A stretch of DNA of 64,000 nucleotides from Globisporangium splendens (taxonomy: Eukaryota > Oomycota > Peronosporomycetes > Pythiales > Pythiaceae), in NCBI GenBank assembly GCA_006386115.1, contig VFIW01000079.1, forward strand, positions 62,001 to 126,000, read 5' to 3'. The notes under the pieces are model-generated. The model did no database searches and was not told where the DNA came from. It was given only the letters and a program-made list of their open reading frames with translations. This document shows, piece after piece, positions 11,145 to 23,406 of the stretch (positions are counted from its first letter, which is position 1; every line of letters starts with the position of its first letter). The position numbers and the translations under genes are program-made.

Positions 11145-13565
11145 CTACAGGTGCTTCTTCTTGTACTTAATGAACCGCACGAGGTTTAAGTGCGTCTCCT
11201 TGACGTGAGCCACGAGATCGCGGTCCATCTCTTTTCGCTCGGCGCGGAGCTTCGCCTTGATGCTCATCGCCGTTTGCTCGAGCGCGCTCAGGAGCTGCAG
11301 ATCGCGGAAGACCGCGTCGAAGTCTTCGTCGCCGAACACATCGAACACGGCGTTGAGCGCCTCGGCGACGACCTCGAGGCTCGCGTCGTTCAGGCTCGAG
11401 AGCAGACACCGCGCGATGACGTCGATCTCCGTTGGGTTCTTGGAGCGCTGGCCCACACAGCCAATCATGCCGATTGTGTTCATGCGCGTCTCCATGGACC
11501 GCGACTGAAGCGCACTGCTCATGATCAAGTTGGCTTCGTCCGCGGTGATCGCCAAATCCTGCTTGGCCGCAGCCGCGCGCCGCAGCGCTGACCACATCGC
11601 AGCCGTCGTCGCGGCTTCAATGTCGTTCGTCGAGCTGCTCAAGTCGAACTCAAACGGTTTGTCCGAAGTTTCAGTCTTGACGTTCGCGTACAGCGTGCAC
11701 AGGTTGCGGAACACCTGCGAGACGACGTCTTCCTTGTTGCCCAGCGCTTCCCAGGACAACGTCTGCAACAGGTTGTTGACGGCGTTCGTGGCACGAATGC
11801 GCATGCGCTCGAAGTCGTCGGCTACAGTCAGGCGCACAGATGCAATACAAGATTATGAGCAACCATCAACACAACAGCAAACCCACTGCAACAACAACCA
11901 GACACACTTCGTACCGATAACGCGCGATTGAAGCTGTGGAATGGACACGAGTCCTTGCAGGATGACTATCGTGAGTGGGAAGATGCGACTCACACTCAGC
12001 GCCTTGACCGCGGGCGTGCTGTTCGCAAAAGACGAAGATTCCGTGTCCTCCATTTGCGACGCTGCGTACTGCTCCATCGCGTCTTCGTCGTCACTCGCCC
12101 ACTCATCTTCCTCGTCATCTAAATAACAGAAACGCACGCACAGAGACGCGTTTTAGTCAAATTGCTGCTGCACAATGAATGGGAATAGTACAACGCGATT
12201 CGTACTTTCGTCGCCTCCCGTCGCGAGGTCCGCAACGAGTTCGAGCGCGAGACTCAGCGTCTGCACGTTTTCCCGCCAGTTGCGGTACTTGATCTGCGCG
12301 TTCGTGACCTTCTGACGGTCCTCGTCCGTGATCGTATCGTCGTCCACATCCTATTTGGCAAAACGCAAGGCAACCACATCAGTACATGAACACAAACTCA
12401 ACCTTATGGACATTTGTCCACTCACCTCGTCCGTCAGCACGTTCATTTGCGACAGTGCGTAGTTCTCCGACACGTTCTGCGCGAGTTGTGTCACGTTCAC
12501 GGCGTCGTACGCGAGCGCGGCTTCAATGACAGGGAGCAAACGCGCGACGTTGGCTTCGGCGGCCATGATCGCGCGCACATTCATCGCGATGCCGACGGCG
12601 TGGAGCTTTACGAGCAACAGCAGCTGCTCGCTCTGAATGATCTCGCCGATGATCGTCTGGTAGGCAGCGCTCGCGCCAAACACCTCGTTCAAGCGCGGGT
12701 TGCTCTCCGTGACCAGCAGCAGCAGCTTGAGTGTCTCCAAGTGCAACGAGGTCTGGGACTTGCCCTTATCCGCGATGAGCATGATCGGGTCGAGCAAGTT
12801 GCCCTGTGTGAGTTCGTTGATCGCCGCCTGGCAACTCTCGCAGAGGTTCGAGAGCAGCGCGACTGACTGCTCCAGCACCTGCATCGCATGCAAGTCGTTC
12901 TTCTCAAAGGTCTCGGCAGTCGCGTGCTCGGTAATGATCTTCACGAGCGGAGTGATCACGTTCTGCGATGTCATGAGCTCGCAGATTTCAATGCCTCCCG
13001 TGACACTGATGTTGCTGTGATCGTGAATAAGCACATGACGATGGTCATGGTGCAGGGTATATGTCAATGCATGCAAGAGGACAATATTCTTCGCAATTGC
13101 ATCGATACGAATGGACGTACCGAAGAGCGCCAAGCGCGTGCAGACGCACCATCTTCAATGGGTCCACCATGCGCGGGATCAGCTTCTTCAGCAGACCCGC
13201 GTCGATCATCTTCTGCAGCTTCTCGCGCAGCTTCTTCTCCTGCGCTTCGTCCGAGACGTCGCCAAACATCGTCGCCAGCGTCACACACGTCGCTTCTCGG
13301 ATCGAGCCTTGCAGGTTCACGAGCTACACATTTGGCAAGAACATACACACAAATACAGCAATGCGTCAGACATGCACTTAAGCATACCAGTACCTTCAAT
13401 GTTCTCGCTTCGATGACGTACGCCTCGGAACATCTCGGCTTCGTCAGGCTGCATGGTGGCCATGTCCATGTCCTGGTCGGCCTCAAGCTCGACCTGCGAG
13501 AGTCCACCCGTGGGCGGCACCTGCTTCTTGTGGCTCATGGAGCGGATCTTCTTAGTCTTGCCCAT
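11145..13565 (-). CDS. HEATR3/SYO1-like ribosomal-protein import adaptor
   Basis: Six exons: 13422-13565, 13121-13323, 12426-13014, 12206-12350, 11915-12118 and 11145-11821, giving 653 residues (human HEATR3 is about 680). All joints keep frame. It starts MGKTKKIRSMSHKK, the basic N-terminus of this family. HEAT/ARM repeats follow, e.g. SIREATCVTLATMF, LHALGALRNISVTGGIEIC and the C-terminal LNDASLEVVAEALNAVFDVFGDEDFD...LNLVRFIKYKK, which matches the HEATR3 end closely. An acidic loop (DDEEDEWASDDEDAMEQ) lies between the repeat blocks, as in SYO1. Known role: co-import of uL18/uL5 (RPL5/RPL11) with 5S RNP assembly in the nucleus. The gene is divergent from glycine C-acetyltransferase (about 380 bp apart). 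Confidence 0.9.
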
Positions 13566-13943
13566 AGTATCTACTGCTGCCTGTGTCTACGTATGTGTGC
13601 GTGGGAGTTGCTGGCGATGGCTTCCTTTTCGAGCGCACAGAGAGAACGAGAGACGGCAGACCTTGCGCGACGTCCTTTCAAACTTACCGCCAGCCACCCG
13701 CTGTTCATGCCAATCAAATAGAAACCAGGCACACGACACTACTAAAATAGTGTGGGCAACATACTATTGCACTTGGAGTGGGCCACCTGAGATCAGGATG
13801 CTGTTGAACTTTCGCGTGGCTGAGAGGAGCGCTTTGTCGTCCCATCACATGCGCACGCCGACGACGAGGCAGCATTCGCATCACAGTTGGATCGCCATTC
13901 GTTGATTTCGCCTCAGAGACAGACCCACTGACACACACACAAA
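13566..13943. promoter_or_regulatory. Shared upstream region, HEATR3 and glycine C-acetyltransferase
   Basis: 378 bp between two divergent ATGs (13565 leftward, 13944 rightward). It must contain both promoters. Pyrimidine-rich and CA-rich stretches sit just before 13944, but I cannot point to a defined initiator. Confidence 0.45.
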
Positions 13944-15310
13944 ATGGCCATGAAGTCGATGGTGCGCGCGGCGTCCGCGTCCTCGCGCGCGTTCAGCATG
14001 GCGACCAGCAAGCGCAACGTGCTGGTGGACCGCCTGCGCCAGGAGCTGGCGGACATCGAGGCTGCCGGCACGTACAAGCGCGAGCGCGTGATCTCGTCGG
14101 CCCAAGGCGCCGAGATCACGGTGCAGTCCAAGAACGTGCTCAACTTCTGCGCCAACAACTACTTGGGGCTGAGCAACCACCCGGAGGTGGTCAACGCCGC
14201 CAAGCACACGCTCGATACTCACGGCTTTGGTCTCAGCTCCGTGCGCTTCATCTGTGGCACGCAGGATATCCACAAGCGCCTCGAGAAGATCATCTCCGAG
14301 TTCCATGGCACGGAAGACACGATCTTGTACCCATCGTGCTTTGACGCGAACGCCGGACTCTTTGAGGGCATCTTGAATCACGAAGACGCGATCATCACGG
14401 ACGAACTCAACCACGCGTCCATCATCGACGGCATCCGACTCTGTAAGGCCGAGCGCCACCGCTTCAAGCACATGGACCTCAAGGACCTCGAAGCCAAGTT
14501 GCAAGCCACGCAGCACTGCCGCACGCGCCTCATCGCGACGGACGGTGTGTTCAGCATGGACGGTGACGTCGCGCCGTTGAAGGAGATCTGCGACTTGGCG
14601 GAGCAGTACAATGCGCAAGTGTTCATCGACGAATGCCATGCGACCGGGTTCTTTGGCGCCACGGGCCGCGGCAGTGACGAGTACTGTGGTGTGCAAGGTC
14701 GCATCGACGTGATCAACTCGACTCTTGGCAAAGCGCTTGGTGGTAGCACCGGCGGGTACACGACGGGTCGTCAAGAGATCGTCGATATCCTGCGTCAACG
14801 CGCGCGTCCGTACTTGTTCTCGAACTCGCTCGGTCCACCGGTCGTGGGTGCGTCCCTGAAGGTGTTTGAGATGCTCAGTGGATCGTCGGAGTATGTCGAC
14901 AAGATTCGCGAGAACACGCACCGCTTCCGTGACCGCATGACTGCAGCCGGCTTCACGCTCAAGGGATCCCGAGACCACCCGATCGCTCCTGTGATGATTG
15001 GCGACGCCCGCCTCGCGTCCGAATTGGCGGACGATATGCTCAAGCAGGGCATCTACGTCATTGGTTTCAGCTACCCGGTATGTACTGGACAAAAACGCTT
15101 TGTTATACTTTAGATTTGGGCATGTTCACTAACAAATGCGGATGTGTGTGTATGTGCGTGTCGATTGTGTAGGTTGTGCCAAAGGGACAAGCGCGCATCC
15201 GCGTGCAGCTTTCGGCTGCGCACAGCCTCGAAGACGTCGACAAGGCCGTGGACGCGTTCATTGCGTGTGGCAAAGCCCGCGGTCTCATCGGAAACAACGC
15301 GAAGCTTTGA
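13944..15310 (+). CDS. Glycine C-acetyltransferase (2-amino-3-ketobutyrate CoA ligase)
   Basis: Two exons, 13944-15077 and 15173-15310; the intron 15078-15172 starts GTATGT. The product is 423 residues. The first about 20 residues (Arg/Ser/Ala rich, no acidic residue) look like a mitochondrial presequence. It is an alpha-oxoamine synthase, fold type I PLP enzyme: [14 protein letters not shown] near the N-terminus, [43 protein letters not shown] and the PLP Schiff-base lysine K263 in STLGKALGG. These match 2-amino-3-ketobutyrate CoA ligase (KBL/GCAT) better than ALA synthase or SPT. Reaction: 2-amino-3-oxobutanoate plus CoA to glycine plus acetyl-CoA, the second step of threonine breakdown. 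Its stop is 10 bp from the end of the convergent PDZ/PA gene. Confidence 0.94.
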
Positions 15311-15319
15311 GCGAATTGA

Positions 15320-16558
15320 TCATGACTGCACGCCCATGGCAACGTTGACGAGCGACGGCACGTTCTTGTTGGTCTCTAGGATCTCCTGAATCCTTGTGCC
15401 ATTCGAAAAGCTGATACTGCAACCAACAATAGCAAAAACAACAACACAGAGATGAGCATCAATATCTAATATCAGAGACTTTGCTTGCAAAAAAAAGCGA
15501 CTTGCGTTGCGCCCCAGATCCGCAGTCCGGCGATCTCTTTCTTCTCCGTCATCAGCGGAATCAACGACTCGTCGGAGTTCCAGAGCAGCATCCCCGCGCC
15601 GCCCACTTGCTGGACCGCTCTGCATACCCAAGAAGACAGCACATTGTGGCGTATCGTCAGTACAACAGACTCTGTTCCCTGGTTCTCACATTGTGGAGAA
15701 TCTCACCTCATTTTCGCGCCAAAAGAGCATTTGCCACGCTTGACAAGGACCACGGCTCGCGTGACCAGGATGCCGAGTCCCATGTGGTGGCAAGCAGTCT
15801 CCTGCGGGTGTGCGGCGACAATGCGGTACGGCATCGACGAGATCTTGGCCCCAAACAGCGCTGGAAGCACCAGAAACTCCACAGTCGCTGCAGACGATGC
15901 CGATGTGTTGATGTACCAGAACGCCATGTTTCGCCCCGCAACTTGGACATTCTAGATACAGCAAATTATAACGCAAATGTGAGAACTCCCACAACCTCAT
16001 GAGCGCCTATCTTCGTGCTCCTTAATCAAGCGAAAAGATTCATGGATGACTGCAAAATCACCGCAACGTACTCTCGCGGCTTTCAGCTCCTAGTTGGTCA
16101 GTGGCGTCGGATCCGCATCCAGCACTGGAAGTTCACTGGGATCTTCCACAAACATTTTCGCGACTTTGGCGGTCGATATTACAAGGGAATGATGGCTTCC
16201 GTTAGCTTCTTCCAGAGCATCGAATCGATTATTGAAATGGTGTCGTGCCTGGTTCCTGACGTTCCATGACTGACAACACGATCTCTCCGTCCAATTTCGA
16301 GATCCTGCGTCACACAAAACAGCAAAAATGAGGCACAGCCAAGCGAATTCCATAGCAAACAGCAAAGTTTCACGTGCATGGTGACGGGGATGGGAACGTT
16401 CCCAGTGAGCGGTACCCCCGGTGGGAACCGTCCTTCGCCTTTGACATTGTTGAGCACGAGCATCGCGGTGCCGTTCGCTTGTCGCACAGCGTCCGCTTTG
16501 TCCATAGACGAGCATTCACCGCGATACACGACGTGCATGACCTTCATGGCGTCATTTC
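15320..16558 (-). pseudogene. Protease-associated (PA) domain region, frameshifted
   Basis: Downstream continuation of the gene that starts at 17815. Two PA-like domains can be read but not in one frame. PA1 (about 16560-16375): MHVVYRGECSSMDKADAVRQ, then TAMLVLNN and VPIPVTMH before a donor at about 16372. After an intron, ISKLDGEIVLSVMER continues the domain one frame off, and LEEANGSHHSLVISTAKVAKMF in yet another. PA2 (about 15960-15320): LPALFGAKISSMPYRIVAAHPQ, VVLVKRGKCSFGAKM, AVQQVGGAGMLLWNSDES and a last exon ending NVPSLVNVAMGVQS (stop at 15320). At least two shifts are needed besides introns. Either a pseudogene or several sequencing errors; an eight-T run near 15490 is one suspect place. 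Confidence 0.6.
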
Positions 16559-17815
16559 TCAAGCTTTTTGCCGTTGGTGAAAGTGGCAAACACGCCAGAA
16601 ACGGATTCGCCCGCGCGAGTCGCATTTCAGCAGAATGTCCCGTCGACTCGTCCAGTTCTGAATCATCCGTGGTGTGGATGCGTCGTCCACTACCGCAACG
16701 GGTTTCTTCGCAGTCGCTGCGCACAGAAACACTAGTGTCCGCGGCGGCGCCATTTCCACGTACTCGGCGACGACCTCATGCGGTCCCATAGCTGTCGTGT
16801 TGACATCGTTGAGCTGGATCAACTGGTCATTCGCCGCGATGATACCGAGCGAGAATGCTCGGAGCTTTGGCTTCAAGTAGCTCACGACGGTCTTGTGCGT
16901 CGTGTGCAGATCCCAATTGATCCCGATCGGTCCATTGCGCGGAAACTTGACCTCATACCGAAATTCCACTCCTTTCGCACGTTTTTCACTAATGCGGTCG
17001 TGTGGCGTCATGCTGAGTCGCTCGAGCTCTTCTTTCTCCAGTCTCTCGCGCGTTTCACGCTCCAGTCTCGCATTCTCCTCGGTGATGCGTCGTTCCTGTT
17101 CCTCCTGTTCCCTTGCTGCCACATCGTTGGCCGCTGCGATCTTCCTCTCGAGCTCCTCTTGCTCTCGCTTGGCGACGATGGTCTTCCATTCTTGGATATC
17201 TGCTTTTCGATTGACACTCGTTGGCTCAAACTCCAGCGGCGTTAGGTGGAAGATCTCGATGCGCGCAAAGCCCGAGAGGACATTGGCGTCCCCACCTCCA
17301 CTGTCGTCATCCATGGATATCTTGAACAGCGGCAGCACTACGACGCTCCCAATCGGACCGTCGATCACTTCCTCAAACGATTTTATGGATGTCTCGACGC
17401 CGTCAGCTCTTGCGAGTCGGTCACTCGATTGCACCATCAGATGGCCATCACGTTCGTGCTTGTCTTCCTGCACACTGCATGTGCCTTCTGCTGGACAGAC
17501 TTGTGCCTGTGCTATTGATGACAACGACGCCGCTGAGAGTACGCGCTTCACACGTAGATCCTGAGTCTCAGCCAGGTACTCGGCATCGATGTCCTGCGTC
17601 GCGTTGAAGGGAACCTCGAAGCGCAAATCCAGCAGAGGTGCCTGATGCTCCTGGGTGCCGATTGCGTTCTCAGTCATCACGTCCACAGTTGCGTCGCTCG
17701 ATGCCGCCACCAGGATACAGAGCGTGAACCACGCGACGAGCAGCAGGGCTGTCGAAGCGCACACACGCCGCAATGGCCGTGCTGCATCTAGCAGCGGATG
17801 ATTCAGCGTCACCAT
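16559..17815 (-). CDS. Secretory PDZ-domain protein with coiled coil, N-terminal part of PDZ-PA gene
   Basis: ATG at 17815 (an earlier GTG is not used). A signal anchor or signal peptide (TALLLVAWFTLCILVAASS) is followed by a luminal region, a strongly charged coiled coil (REQEELERKIAAANDVAARE...), and a PDZ-like domain: FPRNGPIGINWDLH, LGIIAANDQLIQLNDVN, HEVVAEYVEMAPPRTLVFL. The frame then runs about 50 residues into sequence without clear structure and stops at 16559, while the expected PA domains lie downstream in other frames. The intact ancestral protein was probably PDZ plus two PA domains in the secretory pathway. Function unknown; PA domains usually act as lids or protein-binding modules in proteases and sorting receptors. 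Confidence 0.6.
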   Translation of the reverse strand: MVTLNHPLLDAARPLRRVCASTALLLVAWFTLCILVAASSDATVDVMTENAIGTQEHQAPLLDLRFEVPFNATQDIDAEYLAETQDLRVKRVLSAASLSSIAQAQVCPAEGTCSVQEDKHERDGHLMVQSSDRLARADGVETSIKSFEEVIDGPIGSVVVLPLFKISMDDDSGGGDANVLSGFARIEIFHLTPLEFEPTSVNRKADIQEWKTIVAKREQEELERKIAAANDVAAREQEEQERRITEENARLERETRERLEKEELERLSMTPHDRISEKRAKGVEFRYEVKFPRNGPIGINWDLHTTHKTVVSYLKPKLRAFSLGIIAANDQLIQLNDVNTTAMGPHEVVAEYVEMAPPRTLVFLCAATAKKPVAVVDDASTPRMIQNWTSRRDILLKCDSRGRIRFWRVCHFHQRQKA

Positions 17816-17848
17816 CCTGCTCCTAGTGGCTGCTGTGGTGCTCAGCAC

Positions 17849-18358
17849 TCGAAAGATTTGATGCGCGTCGTTTCGAGGATCAAATGTGCGACTCGCACAC
17901 GATATAACGAGTTTTGGGGGACACTTGTCCAGTTCGATAACATTATCAGATGGAATCAGGTCTTTCCATCTGAATTGGTTTAAGTTAAATTATTGGAATC
18001 AGACACAACAGACATATCATTGGCTCAAATGAAGTGGTCCAAACAGCCATCTGTCAAATGATTGAAGCATGCGATCTAGTTCAACAGCAGATTTCACTCA
18101 ATGAAAAGCCAGTATTATCTTCATAATAGTAAATGATTGGCTAAAATTGTTTATCACACCCTTTAGATCTCTTCGAAAGGACCAGATTTTCTTCAGCAGA
18201 TGCAAGAAGGAAATGAGGCGAGGGAGATGTGAACCAAAGTGGAAGCCGCTGGGTGGTGGCCGATCCCACCCTCACATGCTTGCGCTCTGTCTGGTGGCGA
18301 TTCCATTTTCCTTCTCCTTCGCTGTGATTGATTGCGCGTGACGGTTCCGGGCTGGAGC
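17849..18358. other. Intergenic, AT-rich in part
   Basis: Divergent spacer between the PDZ/PA gene and the small membrane protein. 17,930-18,140 is markedly AT-rich compared with neighbours. No coding signal. Both promoters should be here. Confidence 0.4.
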
Positions 18359-19466
18359 ATGCGAAGAAGCATTTCGTCCTCGCACGCGTCACGCGCGGTT
18401 GCTGCACTCGACACAAGACTGCGAATTTGGAAGCCGTCACCAACGCTGCTGTTAGTTTTGGTGCTGCTACTGGGTGTGCTTGAGCATGAGGCTGCTGCGC
18501 AAACGAGTCAATGCGCGCAGCTGAATCTCGTGCGGGATACCTGCAATATCCAGTCGATTTGCAACAATTGCGTCAACACCTCGGTACGTGTTGATCGATG
18601 GGCTGCTTAATCGAATTTGTGTCAGCGATACTCACCAAATGCCGGGTCTTCCTTGTATCCACCCGTGCACACACTTGTAGGGCTGTATGTTCAATTTGAT
18701 GCAGCGGCGCTGTCAAGACTCGACGAACTCTGAGGGCGTGACGACGCGCGTGAACTACTGCTCCAAAGACGACGTCGTGTGCCAGAACTGCGTCGTGAGC
18801 TCGTCCAAACCGGTCTGCTATGGCACAAACAGCCAATGCATCTGCCAGTCGCTGTGCTCCAGCTCGGTCGTGAAGCCCGCGTCGTCGTGCGTCACAGATA
18901 TCCCCGTGACGTCCGTGTGGCTCACGTTTGGCGGCTTCGCACTGCTCATGCCGATCTTGCTGTACATGCATCGAAAGTGGAACGAACCGCACGGCGCACA
19001 GCACATGCTCTACAACCGCCGTCGCCTCCAAAAGAGAAAAGACGCACAGCGAGACACCACGCGCGATCTGACGCTGTCCGAGTGGCGCTCGCACTGTGAG
19101 CAGTTCAAACTGGATATGGACAATGTCGAGTTAAGGACCTGCTACCTCCAGCTGCACTGTCTCAAGACGTCCGACGGCGCCGCTGGGGATGATAGAAGCG
19201 AAGAACCTGGTGTTGGGGCTGTATCGTCGCTATCTTCGCCCATCGGGTACGGATTCTCGTGGGATACTGCTGCGAGAGTCGTGCCGCAGCCTCCTGCTGC
19301 TGTCGTACCTCAAGAATCTCCATCGTCTTCGTACCAGCGACTTAATCCTGCGGAGCACACAGAGGAATCGAACACTGCTGGTAGTGAGTATGAGGAGATT
19401 GTGCTCCACGTCGACAGCCACGCACGCCCCGATGACCGCGAACATGGCTCTGCGCAGGCGGCCTAA
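18359..19466 (+). CDS. Cysteine-rich single-pass membrane protein (paralogue of the gene at 25926)
   Basis: Two exons, 18359-18583 and 18681-19466; the donor GTACGTG is at 18584, and the product is 336 residues. The first ATG after an in-frame TTG is at 18359. Layout: basic N-terminus and signal peptide (LLLVLVLLLGVLEHEAAA); a luminal cysteine-rich domain with repeated C-x2-C pairs (CNNCVNTS, CQNCVVSSSKPVCYG, CICQSLC); one membrane helix (VWLTFGGFALLMPILLYM); and a basic, then Ser-rich cytoplasmic tail containing W...LDMDNVELRTCYLQL. No known family recognised. The same cysteine pattern, helix position and tail motif occur in the gene at 25926-26921, so the two are paralogues about 6.5 kb apart in opposite orientation. 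Confidence 0.75.
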
Positions 19467-19705
19467 GCAGATCGTAGTCTTGCGCAGTGTTTGTTACTAT
19501 TTGTTGCTGCCGTTTCTGTTTGACGTATCCATTTTGTGAGACCTTGTATTGATGTTTGATCCGTCAGGTAACTCGCTATGAGCTGGGTGTTTCACACAAT
19601 GCAAGTGCTAAAATTATGCCGTCCCGTTTTCCATCAGCTTGACTGAGGGCAACTCAACTGCAATCGACGCAGGAGGATTGAATCAATCGTCATCGTCGCC
19701 TCTAA

Positions 19706-22700
19706 ATGGAGCCTTCGCCGTCTCGGCCACCGGTCGTTCCCAAGCTCCATTTGCTGCTTGGGCATGCCTCGTCTCTTTCTCCACTTCAGTCGTCGCGAGT
19801 TGAGGAACGTCCACCGCACCAATCCTATCGCAGCCACTTGACTGAACGCAGTGCCGTCAAAAATGAACTACTTCAACAACACTCTTACCGGAATCCGACG
19901 CGACCTCGAGCCATGACGTCGACCATGGCGGACAAAGTTGTGGTGCCTGCGCGGATCTTCTCAGCCTCCGCCGACTATGTCGAGTCGCCAAAGCTTCCGC
20001 GCATGCTGCAACGTCAGCTCAAAGATTTGCTGTCGTTCCCGTTTGCATCCCCTCATGGTGGTACGCACCAGCTGTCCAGTGCCGGTGATGCCGGAGACAA
20101 TGACGATAACGAAGATGCATTCCGCATTTTGCATCCGAGTCTGGACCTGAACGATGAAACGGGAGAGCTCTCGAAGCTCATGCTGAGCAAATGGTCGGTC
20201 GATGCCGGAGAAGATGCGATGCTGTTCCGAGGCTGGGCCAAAGCGGTTGCAACTGGCAAAGAAATCCGATCGGTGCTCCTCAAACAGACCTCTTTGCCCA
20301 GAAGTGCGGCGCGTTGAACTCGCTGATTCTCTTGCTGCTTGTTTGCTTCGTAGCTGAAATGTCGAGTCTTCGGATCCGTGCGCAAGATGAATTTGAGTTC
20401 GATTTTCCGAGCATGGAGAGTGGAATCTCTGCGCCGCGTGTACCAGGTACGGTGGATCTTTGAATTATGTTCTCAAGAATGGTGGGGTTGCTGGTTTACC
20501 TTAACTGTCGTTTTTTCCTCCTCTTCTTGAACAGCGTGAGAGTGCCGAGTACCAGACGGCGTTGTCCATCACGGTGGCCTCACTCAGTCGCAAAGATATC
20601 CTGATCGCTGAGGCGGAGTCCAAAGTGACGTCGATGGCGAGAATCATTGACAGTTTAACCGAGTCGAATGCTCAACTGATGCATCGCATCGAGCAGCTGG
20701 AGTCCACACTCGCAAATTGTGCCGACGGCGCTTCCAGTGGGTCTGGCACACACGAAAATGGTTCGGACGGGAGTTCCAGCAATCCGAGAGGATCGGGATA
20801 CCCGCGGCACCATGAAGTCCACTTTGAGCGCATCGACACACTTATCACACAGGACGATAAGCGCATGGATCGCACGAATCGCATGCTGCTGGAGACCATG
20901 TTTGGTATGGCTCGCATGGTCGAGTCCTGCGCGATCCAAATGTCGAAAGACGTCATGGACTCGCTCGAGTATCAGATCGACGGCAGTGTGCTGCAGAATT
21001 TGGCCGAAATGGTGGGACTTGTGCGCATTTGTGTGGGCAATATGGTTTTCTGTATCTCACCGTCGTCTCGTTTCCCTGTCCATGTCGTTTTCACTAGATC
21101 CAAACAGAGAATGCACTCAAAAGCAAGGCTAATGCAAACAGCAAGGACACCAATTCTGCAGCGAGTAGCAGTAGCAGCAGTTCTGCCAGCTCTCACGCCG
21201 TGCGCATCAAATATCTTGCCCATTTCCCGATCGACGCGCTGCTGCTCTACTGGTTCCGCATGAATCTGCAAATGTCGTCGTCCATCGAGAAGGCGAGCGA
21301 CCGGACGATCAAGAACTTCACAACGGACCTCACCGACGGTCGGCGCTACTCGTCTTACTGCATCGACTCTTTCCGACCTGGTTTGATGCCACGGCGAGTA
21401 CTTGCAATCCGGTACTTCTTTCTCCCTTTGGCTTTGTTCATCTACTAATTGCTTCTCGTCTTTGACGACAAACTTGCAGATGGTTCATGAGATTGACTCG
21501 GATCAGCGACTGCGCAACATTGAAAGCTTCCATTCCTGGATCCAGCCCGTGCTTCCGAAAGTCGTCACGAGCGACAGTATTCATGCAGGCAGCGTGACGG
21601 AGAACGTGGCCTTTGTCGCCATGCTCTTTGGATCATCCGTGTACGTGGGATGGCACTGGCTGTAATCCTCAGCCTGATGGGTACGAGCATTTCCTTGAGT
21701 GCTTGACGATGCATGCTTTCCTTGTGTTGTAGCGGCTCGATCCGAAAGATCAACTTGGAGCGTCAGCGCGGCGAATTTCTCAACATTATCACGTCTTGGA
21801 AGCGCGTGCGCAGCCTGCTGCTCGAAGTGAAGCGCATGGACGACAACTACGACACGCTCATGGTCGTGCACCTCATGAAGGAGATGCGCACGTGTGAGAC
21901 GCTGTTCAAGCAGCTCAACAGCGAGTTGTCGTCGATCGCAATCGCGTCCAACGAGACATCGAGCGCGCTCTCGCAGATCGCCTACAAGATCTTGGGGCTC
22001 ACGTGGAGTTGTGTCCACGCGAAAGCGACGAACCAAGTCGCGTCCTTGGGCATCACCGACGAGCGCTGGCAAGAGCGCATCAAGGACTTCACGCACATCG
22101 ACATCGCATCGGTTCGGGAATTACTGATCGCAGATAGCGCGAGTCAGCACCACCAGCAACTCCTTCTGAAACGAATGTCAAGGAGTGATGGTAGCAGTAT
22201 GTCGACGACGATGGCGCCGGTCGTACCGGAACGCGGCGTCCAGTTGCGCACCGACGCCCTACGAAGTGTCTTGTTGGTGTACAGCAAGGATCTTCACGAT
22301 ATCTTCAAGCACTACAGGTGGCGGTTTGCTGTTTACGAAGCCGTGGCACTTTGCATCTCTGTCTTCTGACTCGTTGTCTTCTAGTGCAAGTGGTGGCGCG
22401 GGCAGCACCGCGAGCATGAGTCTCGCCGAATTTCAAAAATTCGTCAAGGTAACTCTGCTCTCTCGTGCCAAATCCCTTGTTCACCTGCATCGCAAAACCC
22501 ACAATTTGCTCGTTTCTTCTGTTGATCTCTCGCTTGCTTCTCACATGTTCTGTGCTTGTTTCTTTGGCGGCTGCAGGATTGTCTGCTCTGCGAAAAAGGT
22601 TCCTTCACACTTGCAGCGGCGGAAGGGGTCTATCGGTCCACGATGCTGCATTACTCTTCGCCTTTGGGGGTCAACTCGGATGCGTCCAACAAAGACGACA

Positions 22701-23284
22701 ACGACCACTCGCCGGACGTGACTGCCACCACGGACACAGACTCGCGGTCGTCTCGGGAAATGGTCGGGAAGGAGTTTGTTGACGCATTAATCCGCATCGC
22801 TGCGGTCAAATTCTCCGAGATGAGCCTTGAAGAGCGCTTTCATGCGCTCATGGAGCAGCACATTGTCCCTAATGCATTGCACTCTCAATCCGAGATCTTC
22901 CGCACCGAAGTCTCGTCTCCAAAAGCGCGCGCGGTTTTCCAAAAGCACAAGCCCACGTTGCAGCGGATTTTCCGGTACTATACGTCGATGACCATGCTGC
23001 GCGAGCAACAATCGATCGTCGGGCTCAGGGAATTGGTCGTGCTCGCCAAGGACTGCAAACTGATCGGGAGCTTCGTCACGAAGCACATATTAAAACAGGT
23101 GCTCGTCAATCTGCAGCAGGATGTCGGGTTTGAGGACGATCTGCGCGCGGACTTTTCGGATTTCCTCGAAGCGATCGCGGCGCTGACCGAGTACGTGATC
23201 TGCAATCCGTACGTGCCGCTGTACAAGCGCGTGGAGCAATTCATCAACGAGATGCTACTACCTCGCGCAAGGCAGAAGAAGTAA
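19706..23284 (+). CDS. Calponin-homology-like domain protein with EF-hand-like C-terminus
   Basis: About 983 residues from eight exons: 19706-20272, 20354-20446, 20535-21020, 21110-21397, 21480-21640, 21733-22317, 22385-22448 and 22577-23284. The first and third donors are the least certain. After a low-complexity N-terminus comes a coiled coil (KVTSMARIIDSLTESNAQLM...). A fimbrin-type calponin-homology pattern follows, LLLYWFRMNLQ...IKNFTTDLTDGRRY, and ends VTSDSIHAGSVTENVAFVAMLFG, the hallmark of plastin/fimbrin CH domains. A long helical part follows, with an EF-hand-like segment formed by splicing (IFKHYSASGGAGS...AEFQKFVKDC) and a second similar unit (LQRIFRYYTSMTML...ELVVLAKDCKL). An actin- or microtubule-associated structural role is inference from the CH fold. 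The combination is not one I can name. Confidence 0.75.
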
Positions 23285-23406
23285 AGAGCGTTGGCGGCGA
23301 ATGAGGAATAGACAACAGCATACGTTTCTCATCCTGCTGTCAATCAGCAACAACACACGACTACGCTGGGAGACAAGAGACAACAACAAAGTTTGCATCA
23401 ATTTCC

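Noticed and set aside
13881..15092. 403-codon ORF antisense to glycine C-acetyltransferase
   Set aside because: Shadow of a GC-rich, codon-biased gene; no recognisable motif and no reason for a start there.
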